Below are positions 32,024 through 38,517 of a stretch of 39,318 nucleotides of DNA, piece by piece. Source of the stretch: Myxococcales bacterium (GTDB lineage Bacteria > Myxococcota_A > Polyangia > Polyangiales > Polyangiaceae); contig JAEUKE010000058.1 of assembly GCA_016794345.1 (NCBI GenBank), positions 1-39,318 of the forward strand, in the 5' to 3' direction. The notes under the pieces are model-generated. The model saw only the letters and a list, made by a program, of their open reading frames with translations. It was not told where the DNA came from and did not search any database. Made by a program: the position numbers and the translations under genes. The stretch's first letter is position 1; each line of letters begins with the position of its first letter.

Positions 32024-33139
32024 ATGAACGACATCCAGACACGATTCGAGCACTGCGCCGCCGTGGCCCGCGAGCACGCCGCGCGCGTCGACAAAGAAGG
32101 CCGCTTTCCTTCCGAGGCCATCGAGGCGATCCGCGAGCGCGGCCTCTTCGGGCTGCTCTCCGCCAAGGAGGTCGGAGGTCTGGGCGGGACCCTGAGGGAC
32201 GCCGCTCTCGGCATCCGGACCCTCGCGACCGCTTGCGCGTCGACCGCCATGGTGACCTGCATGCACTTCGCAGGCGCTTCCGTCATCGAGAAGTTCGGGC
32301 GTCGTCCCGAGCGCGAGGCCGTTGCACGAGGCGAGCACCTCTCCACGCTCGCCTTCTCGGAGGCTGGCTCGCGGAGCCATTTCTGGGCACCGATGTCGAC
32401 GGCGAAGCCCGCGGGGTCGGGGTTCGTGCTCGACGCCGACAAGAGCTGGATCACGTCGGCATCGCACGCGACGGCCTACGTGTGGTCGAGCAAGCCCGTC
32501 TCGGCGGAGGGCGCGTCGACGCTCTGGCTCGTCCCGAGGACGGCTCCGGGCCTCACGGTCACGCGCGCGTTCGACGGTTTGGGCCTGCGCGGCAACGACT
32601 CTGCGCCGGTCCAGGCGCGCGGCGTCGGCGTCGAGGGCGCGGCCATGCTCGGAGAGGACGGCAAGGGCTTCGACGTGATGATGGGCGTCGTCCTCCCGGC
32701 GTTCAACGTGATGAACGCCGCGACGTCGATCGGGCTGATGGAAGAGTCGGTGCGTCTCGTCGCGGCGCACGCGGGCGCGACTCGGTACGAAAACGCGGGG
32801 ATGTCCGTGCGGGACTTCCCGACGGCCCGCGCGAGCATCGCCCGCATGCGGGTCCGATGCGACATGGCCGCGACCCTCTGGCTCGACACCTTGGCCGCGC
32901 TCGAGGCCGGTCGCGAGGACGCGCAGCTGCGTGTGCTCGAGTGCAAGGCCGCCTGCAACGACGCCGCGCTCGAGGTTCTCGATCTCGCCATGCGCGTCGC
33001 CGGCGGCGCGGCGTTTCGCCGGGACGTCCCGGTCGAGCGCTTCTTCCGCGACGCGCGCGCCGGTTCCATCATGGCCCCGACGAGCGACGTGCTCTACGAC
33101 TTCATCGGCAAGGCCGCGACCGGCCTGCCGCTCTTCTGA
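32024..33139 (+). CDS. Acyl-CoA-dehydrogenase-fold flavoprotein, canonical catalytic Glu absent
   Basis: 371 residues, the usual ACAD length. N-terminal helices (1-105) include 'ACASTAMVTCMHFAGA'. The FAD/acyl region has 'AFSEAGSRSHFW' (110-121) and 'DADKSWITSASHA' (137-149), and the C-terminal four-helix bundle ends 'DARAGSIMAPTSDVLYDFIG'. In acyl-CoA dehydrogenases such as MCAD the matching segment is IYEGTxEI, whose Glu is the catalytic base; here it is 'IMAPTSDV' with Ala351. It may therefore be a monooxygenase-type member like the DszC/SfnB group, or may use another base. The strong RBS lies in a hairpin. It is the first gene of a five-gene plus-strand set. Confidence 0.87.
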   Translation: MNDIQTRFEHCAAVAREHAARVDKEGRFPSEAIEAIRERGLFGLLSAKEVGGLGGTLRDAALGIRTLATACASTAMVTCMHFAGASVIEKFGRRPEREAVARGEHLSTLAFSEAGSRSHFWAPMSTAKPAGSGFVLDADKSWITSASHATAYVWSSKPVSAEGASTLWLVPRTAPGLTVTRAFDGLGLRGNDSAPVQARGVGVEGAAMLGEDGKGFDVMMGVVLPAFNVMNAATSIGLMEESVRLVAAHAGATRYENAGMSVRDFPTARASIARMRVRCDMAATLWLDTLAALEAGREDAQLRVLECKAACNDAALEVLDLAMRVAGGAAFRRDVPVERFFRDARAGSIMAPTSDVLYDFIGKAATGLPLF

Positions 33140-33151
33140 AGGAACCTGACG

Positions 33152-34006
33152 ATGACGAAGAAGCTCGTCCTCGGCGCCGTCGCCTACGATCCCAAGGTCG
33201 TTACGATCTGGGACGGCTTCGTGCGCCATTTCGAAGAGAACGGCCTCCCGTTCGACTACGTGCTCTTCACCAACTACGAGAAGCAGGTCGAGGCGCATTT
33301 CGACGGCCTCGTCGACGTGGCGTGGAACTCGCCGCTCGCCTGGATCGAGTCGGTCGCCCTGGCGGCTCGGCTCGGCCGCACCGCGACCGCTATCGCGATG
33401 CGCGACACGGACCGCGATCTGACGACCGCGATCGTCACCCGCGCGGACGGCCCGCAGACCTTGCAAGATCTCGAGGGGCTGCGCGTCGGCTTCGGCGCGG
33501 CCGACTCGCCGCAGGCCACGCTCATCCCGCGCGGGTTCTTGCTCGGGCAAGGGGTCAGCACCGCCACGCTCGCGTCGTCCGTCATGTTCGACGTGCTCGT
33601 CGGCAAACACGGCGATCACATCGGCGGCGAGCGCGACGCGGCCAAGGCGCTCATGCGGCGCGAGGTGGACGTGGCCTGCGTCCTGGACGCAAACGTGGCC
33701 CTCTTCGCCGCGGAGGGGACATGGCCGAGCGGCGCCATTCGCGTGCTCGCGCGGACGCCGCCCTATGACCATTGCAACTTCACCGTGCTCGACGGCGCGC
33801 CGGCCGATCTCGTCGGTCGCTTCCGCGAGCTGCTCCTCGCGATGCGCTACGACGACCCCGCCGTGAGACCGCTCCTGGACATGGAGGGGCTCAAGGCCTG
33901 GGTCCCCGGTCGAACGGAGGGCTATTCGCTGCTCGAAGCGGCCGTGGGCCGGTTCGGCAGCATCGAAGGCTGGCTGGCCGCCACATCGGCGTCGCGCGCA
34001 CCGTGA
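33152..34006 (+). CDS. PhnD/SsuA-like substrate-binding protein lacking a signal peptide
   Basis: 284 residues with RBS AAGGAA a few bases upstream. The fold is that of type 2 periplasmic binding proteins of the PhnD/SsuA/TauA group: 'DVAWNSPLAWIE' (55-66), 'LQDLEGLRVGFGAADSPQAT' (104-123) and the late 'VDVACVLDANVALF'. These normally capture phosphonates, sulfonates or similar anions for ABC importers, yet this one has no signal peptide and no permease or ATPase gene lies nearby. It may therefore bind a small molecule in the cytosol or hand it to a neighbouring enzyme. The stop overlaps the GTG of the TusA-ferritin gene. Confidence 0.85.
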   Translation: MTKKLVLGAVAYDPKVVTIWDGFVRHFEENGLPFDYVLFTNYEKQVEAHFDGLVDVAWNSPLAWIESVALAARLGRTATAIAMRDTDRDLTTAIVTRADGPQTLQDLEGLRVGFGAADSPQATLIPRGFLLGQGVSTATLASSVMFDVLVGKHGDHIGGERDAAKALMRREVDVACVLDANVALFAAEGTWPSGAIRVLARTPPYDHCNFTVLDGAPADLVGRFRELLLAMRYDDPAVRPLLDMEGLKAWVPGRTEGYSLLEAAVGRFGSIEGWLAATSASRAP

Positions 34007-35193
34007 CCGCGACCCTCGGCCTCGGCGACCTGGATCTCGCGACGGGCGCGGCGACTCTGCTCCGCCGCGCCCTGCGCGACGTTCCTCGTGGCGAGACGCT
34101 GGTGGTGCGGGGCACCGCGCCCGAGCTCGCCATCCACCTCGACGCCTTCGCGCGCGCGGAGGGCCACCGCGTCGCCTGGAGCAATGACGATGCCGTCATT
34201 GAATCGGGCGGCTACCAGACTGCCCGCTCGAGCGGCGCCGAGCGGGCCGGTGAGCACGACCCTACGCGGCCGGGCGCCGTCCTGGAACGGCCTCCGGCCG
34301 ATTGGGGCCTCGCCGCGCGCGGCGCCTTGATCGAAGCGGGCGGTCCGGCGTTCGACTTCACCCTGGACGACAAGGACCGCGTCTGGGCCGATGAGGCGGC
34401 GGCCCTCTACCGGAACGCCGCGGCGGCGCAGTGGGACCCGCTCACCGCGATCCCGTGGGCCGACTTCGTCGAGCCCCCGAAGGAGGTCGAGCGAGCCGTC
34501 GTCCAGGTGATGACGTACCTGATCGAGAACGAGACGGCTGCCCTCGTCGTCCCCGCCCGTCTGCTGGGGCGTATTCACCCCCACTTCCGGGAGATCGTGC
34601 AGCTTCTGGCGATCCAGGCTGCGGACGAGGCCCGCCACATCGAGGTCTTCGGACGTCGTGCGGCGCTGAGCGGGGAGCCGCTCGGGCTGTCGACCGTTTC
34701 GGGGAGGCGATCTCTGAAGACGCTCCTCGACGAGCCCGATCCGACGCTCGCGGGGTTCCTCCTCTCGGTGCTCGGGGAGGGCACCTTCCTGCACCTCCTC
34801 CGCTTCCTGGAGGAGCACGCGCCGGACCCGGTGACGCGGGCGATCATGCGCCTCGCGGCCCAGGACGAGGCCCGCCACGTCGCCTTCGGCGTCGCCCACG
34901 TGCGGCGCCACCACGACCGCGATCCCACGCTGCTCGCGTGGCTGGCGCGCGCCATCGAGCATCGTCACGACGCGCTGCGAGACGCGACCGGCCTGCACGT
35001 CGAGGTCTTCGACGCTCTCGTGATCATCGCGGGAGGTGGCGTCGAGCTCGAGGCCGTCCGCCATGGGGCCGCCGCCGTGGCGGTGCTCCTGTCCGAGATG
35101 CAAGACGGCAGGACGAAGCGCCTCCTCAAGATCGGCTTCTCACAAGAAGAGGCAACCCGCCTCGCCGCGCTCCACACGAAGAATTTCATGTGA
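34003..35193 (+). CDS. Fusion of Cys-less TusA-like domain and ferritin-like di-iron domain
   Basis: 396 residues from a GTG overlapping the previous stop (GTGA). Residues 5-68 fit the TusA/SirA fold, with 'RRALRDVPRGETLVVRG' matching the helix-strand of TusA, but the CPxP motif aligns with 'ATGA' (Ala13), so no persulfide Cys exists. After a linker, residues about 130-390 form a ferritin-like four-helix bundle with two DEARH motifs: E177, E209, H212, E259, E289 and H292 are candidate iron ligands. This predicts a di-iron oxidase or oxygenase with a degenerate sulfur-carrier domain for binding. The palindromic motif at 34183-34200 lies at the domain boundary. A YeeE-type transporter follows after 86 bases. 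Confidence 0.8.
   Translation: MTATLGLGDLDLATGAATLLRRALRDVPRGETLVVRGTAPELAIHLDAFARAEGHRVAWSNDDAVIESGGYQTARSSGAERAGEHDPTRPGAVLERPPADWGLAARGALIEAGGPAFDFTLDDKDRVWADEAAALYRNAAAAQWDPLTAIPWADFVEPPKEVERAVVQVMTYLIENETAALVVPARLLGRIHPHFREIVQLLAIQAADEARHIEVFGRRAALSGEPLGLSTVSGRRSLKTLLDEPDPTLAGFLLSVLGEGTFLHLLRFLEEHAPDPVTRAIMRLAAQDEARHVAFGVAHVRRHHDRDPTLLAWLARAIEHRHDALRDATGLHVEVFDALVIIAGGGVELEAVRHGAAAVAVLLSEMQDGRTKRLLKIGFSQEEATRLAALHTKNFM
34183..34200 (+). repeat. Dispersed palindromic motif, perfect copy in TusA-ferritin gene
   Basis: AATGACGATGCCGTCATT: AATGACG and CGTCATT are perfect inverted arms around ATGC. It encodes N-D-D-A-V-I with AT-rich codons, at the end of the TusA-like domain, and is the most symmetrical copy in the window. 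Confidence 0.5.
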
Positions 35194-35279
35194 TTGTGGC
35201 CTTCCACCCGGTTCGGGTGCGGTTTGACGAGCCGTCCGTGATGGCGGATAATCCGTCCATTCGGCTCGAGAGGCACACC

Positions 35280-35705
35280 ATGATCGACCCCGGTTGGATC
35301 GTCGCAGCAGCAGGCGGAGCCATCATCGGGCTCGCGTCATCCCTCTATCTTCTCGCTCGGGGCCATCAGGTCGGCATCAGCGGGATGGTCTCCGACGTGG
35401 TGCGCGCGAGCCCCGTCGGACGATCCGATGCCTCCGCTTTCTTGGCGGGGCTCGTCGTGGCCGGCCTCGTCGCGCGCCTCGTCTCGCCGGCGGGCGCCGA
35501 CATCGAGCAAGTGGCATCGGTCCCGGTCCTGGCCGTCGCGGGTCTGCTCGTCGGCTTCGGGACGCGCCTCGGCGGCGGGTGCACGAGCGGACACGGCGTC
35601 TCCGGGATCAGCCGGCTGTCGCCCCGGTCCATCGTGGCCACGCTGACGTTCATCGCGCTCGGCGCGTTGGTCACCTTCGTCATTCGACGGACGGTGGGCG
35701 CGTGA
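35280..35705 (+). CDS. YeeE/YedE family transporter half (PmpA-like)
   Basis: 141 residues from ATG 35280 with RBS GAGAGG six bases upstream; ATG 35241 would add 13 polar residues. There are about four hydrophobic helices. The family signature is 'GGGCTSGHGVSGISRLSPRS' with Cys101. YeeE (TsuA) imports thiosulfate through a line of Cys residues that contact sulfur. Here the carrier is split into two short proteins, as in other PmpAB-type pairs that are linked to sulfur metabolism. The stop overlaps the GTG of the second half (GTGA). Confidence 0.88.
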   Translation: MIDPGWIVAAAGGAIIGLASSLYLLARGHQVGISGMVSDVVRASPVGRSDASAFLAGLVVAGLVARLVSPAGADIEQVASVPVLAVAGLLVGFGTRLGGGCTSGHGVSGISRLSPRSIVATLTFIALGALVTFVIRRTVGA

Positions 35706-36181
35706 GGCGCGCCGCGGCAGCCGCGAGCGGGCTCCTTTTCGGGCTCGGGTTGATCGTCGCCGGGATGACCGACCCGACGAAGGTGCGTGGCTTCCTGGAT
35801 TTCGCGGGGGACTGGGATCCCACGCTCGCGTTCGTCATGGCGGGCGCGATCGGCGTGCACGCCACGGCGTTCCGCCTCATCACGCGCCGCAAGCGACCTC
35901 TCCTCGCTCCGCAGTTCCGCATTCCGAGCCGCACCGACATCGACAAGCGCATGCTCCTCGGTGCGGCCCTCTTCGGCGCCGGCTGGGGCCTCGCGGGCAT
36001 CTGCCCTGGGCCCGCGATCGTGAGCCTGGGCCTGGGTGAGCGGGCCTTCTTCGTCTTCGTGGCCGCGATGGTGGCAGGCGTCTGGTTGCATTCGTCGATC
36101 GGACGAGCGACCGCCGCCGATCGATCGCCAGCAGAGGGTCGTCCGGAGACGACCACCTCGTCGCCGGCGCACGGCTTGTGA
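35702..36181 (+). CDS. YeeE/YedE family transporter half (DUF6691, PmpB-like)
   Basis: 159 residues from a GTG overlapping the first half. It begins 'RRAAAAASGLLFGLGLIVAGMTDPTKVRGFLDF', the hallmark of the second (DUF6691) subunit, and carries 'FGAGWGLAGICPGPAIVSLG' with Cys101, the counterpart of the first half's sulfur-contacting Cys. It has about four membrane helices and a hydrophilic tail of about 25 residues. The two halves should form one inner-membrane channel for thiosulfate or a related sulfur compound. The gene ends 18 bases from the convergent kinase stop, with no obvious terminator between. Confidence 0.9.
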   Translation: MRRAAAAASGLLFGLGLIVAGMTDPTKVRGFLDFAGDWDPTLAFVMAGAIGVHATAFRLITRRKRPLLAPQFRIPSRTDIDKRMLLGAALFGAGWGLAGICPGPAIVSLGLGERAFFVFVAAMVAGVWLHSSIGRATAADRSPAEGRPETTTSSPAHGL

Positions 36182-36199
36182 TCGCGTGTCCCGTGGTGG

Positions 36200-37675
36200 T
36201 CACCCCTCGAGATCGGAGAACGCGTAGACCTTCTTGCCGCCGTCGGTCAGCGCGCGACACGCGCCCTTCCGCACGAGCGCGCGGAGAACCTCCTCCGCTT
36301 CGTCGACGCTGAGGGAGGTGTCGGTGGCGAGATCGAGCGCGTTCACCCGTCCTTGGCGCGTGCGAGCCACGCGCAGCGCGGCGCGCAGCGCGTCGGCTCC
36401 CGGACCGACGCGCCACGCTGCGCCGGCGAGGGCGAATCCCGGCAGGAGCACGAGGACGACGAGCGTCCAGCCGACCCAGTTCCCGCGGCCCGACGTCTCC
36501 AGGGCGATCTGTGTGGAGAGCAGGAGCAGTCCCGCGAGCAGGAACGGAACCGCGACCGCTCCGAGCAAGATCCTCCGCACGCGGACGCTCCGAGTCGAGA
36601 CGCGGATCGTCGCAGGGGCCGGCACATCGACGAGCGTGACGGCAACGTCCGCGATCGGCGTGGCGCCCGTGGGGGTGGTCTCGGCCTTCGGCGCGGTCGC
36701 GGTCGCGGGTGTGATCTCGGGGAGAGACAGCGTCGGCTCGACGGCTCCGGATCCGTTCTCCGTCGGGCCGTTGGTCGAACCCTGCCGGCCCTCGCGGGCG
36801 GTTGGCGGCGAAGCCTGCTCGGTCGCGTAAGGAGGGGCTCGCCCTTCCCGGACGGCGCGGATGTCCACCTGCATCGTGCGCGCGTCGGGGTACCGATCTT
36901 CTCGGCGGAAGGAGACGGCTCGATCCACGACCGCGCACAGCTCAGGCGACAGCGTCGCGTCGACCTCGGCGAGCCTTGGGGCGGCAGTGGTCCCCATCTT
37001 GAAGATCAGCTCGGCGTCGGACTCCGCCTCGTGGAGCGCCCGCCCCGTGAGCAGTCGGAACATCGTCGCGCCCACGGCGAAGATGTCCGCGCGGGGGTCG
37101 ACTCCGTCGCCGCGGAGCTGCTCCGGCGGCATGTAGGAAGCGGTCCCCATCGCGGTGCCGCTCTTCGTCGCCTGGGTACCCGGAAGCCGTGCGATCCCGA
37201 AGTCGAGCACACGTAGGTGCCCCATCGAATCGATGACCAAATTGTCAGGTTTGATGTCTCGATGGATGATTCCCTTGTCGTGTGCGGCAGCCAAGACGTC
37301 GAGGAGCTCGTCCATGAAGCGGAGGACGTCGCTGGACTCGATACCCTCGCGGCGGCGCCGCTCACCCAACGTCTCGCCCTCCACGAGCTCCATGACGAGG
37401 CAGGGGACGCCGTCCTCCAGGGCTCCGAGGTCACGTACCTCGACTGCCCCCGGGTGTTTGAAGAGGTTCGCTGCCCGCGCCTCTCGCTCGAAGCGCTCGA
37501 CCCAGCCCGGGGTGGCTGCCACCTCGGGGTGGAGGATCTTGATCGCGTCCACGCGACCGATCTTGTGGCGAGCCGCGTACACCGCCGCCATGCCACCCAC
37601 GCCGAGGAGTCGCTCGAGGGTCCACTTCTCGGAGATTGTCGTGCCGAGGCGTGCCTCGGCTCGAGGGCGGCTCAT
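36200..37675 (-). CDS. Ser/Thr protein kinase with two membrane spans and C-terminal winged-helix-like segment
   Basis: 491 residues. The kinase domain (about 18-280) shows 'GVGGMAAVY', Lys46 ('DAIKIL'), HRD at 138-140, 'KPDNLVI', DFG at 158-160 and 'GTASYMPPEQL', so it should be active. A Pro/Thr/Ala-rich linker (about 285-365) precedes two membrane helices ('LLGAVAVPFLLAGLLLLS' and 'WVGWTLVVLVLLPGFALAGA'). The last 60 residues ('NALDLATDTSLSVDEAEEVL' then 'VRKGACRALTDGGKKVYAF') resemble a small winged-helix fold facing the cytosol. Its ATG overlaps the stop of the Lgt-like gene, so translation is coupled. Confidence 0.92.
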   Translation of the reverse strand: MSRPRAEARLGTTISEKWTLERLLGVGGMAAVYAARHKIGRVDAIKILHPEVAATPGWVERFEREARAANLFKHPGAVEVRDLGALEDGVPCLVMELVEGETLGERRRREGIESSDVLRFMDELLDVLAAAHDKGIIHRDIKPDNLVIDSMGHLRVLDFGIARLPGTQATKSGTAMGTASYMPPEQLRGDGVDPRADIFAVGATMFRLLTGRALHEAESDAELIFKMGTTAAPRLAEVDATLSPELCAVVDRAVSFRREDRYPDARTMQVDIRAVREGRAPPYATEQASPPTAREGRQGSTNGPTENGSGAVEPTLSLPEITPATATAPKAETTPTGATPIADVAVTLVDVPAPATIRVSTRSVRVRRILLGAVAVPFLLAGLLLLSTQIALETSGRGNWVGWTLVVLVLLPGFALAGAAWRVGPGADALRAALRVARTRQGRVNALDLATDTSLSVDEAEEVLRALVRKGACRALTDGGKKVYAFSDLEG

Positions 37676-38424
37676 GTTCGGTGGCAGTCTCGCGACGCAC
37701 TCGTTGCCCCGTCAAGCCAGCCGAGCTCCGCCATCACCAAAGCCACGATCACCAAGCTGATCGCCTGGGGCAAGCTGATCGGTCCGGCCATCGGGCGCGG
37801 ATCGGCGCGCCACCATTCGATGACGAACCGCCCGATGGCGTAGAGCAGCGCACCGGCCGCGAACGGGACACCCGGCCGAACGCGACCTCGCAACGCGAGA
37901 CCGAGGACCACCAGCCCCAGGCCGAGGAGCGCTTCGAGGCCCGCGGCCGGGGCGACGGGGAGCGATCGCGCAGCGTCGGCGTGGATGGCGCCGCCCATCA
38001 CCTGCTGGACGAATGCGGGTGAGCCGGGCGGATAGGTGACGCCCCAGGCGTGGTCCGTCGGGTGGCCGAAGCAACAGCCCGCCGCGAGGCACCCGAGGCG
38101 ACCGAAGAAGACGAGCAGACCGGCTGCGGGAAGGAAGGCGTCGAGCCCGGCCCTCCGATCACGAGTCGCGAGCGCGACGGCCCCCGCCGCGCCGACGAGC
38201 GCGCCGTACGCAGTGGGCCACCCGGGCGCGAACGGATCTGCGCTCTGGGCAAAGAGCCCCCGGGCGACGCGAAGCAGGGGATGAAGCAGCGCGCCGCCCG
38301 CCGCACAGCCCGCCATCATCGCTGCGACGACGAGCGCCGGCCTGCGAACGCTCGCTTGCAGCCCGCCTCGCAGCAGGAGCGCAGCGGCTGCGAGCGCGGC
38401 GAGCTGCGCGACGAGAAAGAGCAC
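37672..38424 (-). CDS. Lgt-like (prolipoprotein diacylglyceryl transferase-related) membrane protein
   Basis: 250 residues from a GTG start, with about seven membrane helices. 'GRLGCLAAGCCFGHPTDHAWGV' and the C-terminal 'GRFVIEWWRADPR' followed by 'SLPQAISLVIV' align with the Lgt family, which transfers diacylglycerol from phosphatidylglycerol to the lipobox Cys. The canonical Lgt signature around GRxGNFxNxE is replaced here by a Cys-rich GCLAAGCC loop, so this is a paralogue of unknown activity rather than the housekeeping enzyme. It is coupled to the downstream kinase gene through an ATGA overlap. The 93 bases upstream hold only a short ACCGCG/CGCGGT hairpin. Confidence 0.8.
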   Translation of the reverse strand: MLFLVAQLAALAAAALLLRGGLQASVRRPALVVAAMMAGCAAGGALLHPLLRVARGLFAQSADPFAPGWPTAYGALVGAAGAVALATRDRRAGLDAFLPAAGLLVFFGRLGCLAAGCCFGHPTDHAWGVTYPPGSPAFVQQVMGGAIHADAARSLPVAPAAGLEALLGLGLVVLGLALRGRVRPGVPFAAGALLYAIGRFVIEWWRADPRPMAGPISLPQAISLVIVALVMAELGWLDGATSASRDCHRT

Positions 38425-38517
38425 GTCGCGGCCCTTTCACGAGCCCTGCCAACCGCGGTCGCGGTGACCGACGACAAATCGACGCTCGACGCCGGCGCGA
38501 CTCCGAGCCGCCCTGCC

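Noticed and set aside
35205..35219. CACCCG-GTT-CGGGTG inverted repeat between the TusA-ferritin gene and the first YeeE half
   Set aside because: A six-base stem is expected often at this GC content, and it has no T-run, so it is not listed as a terminator.
37672..38424. Calling the membrane protein the housekeeping lgt
   Set aside because: The core Lgt signature is replaced by a Cys-rich loop, so only family relationship is claimed.
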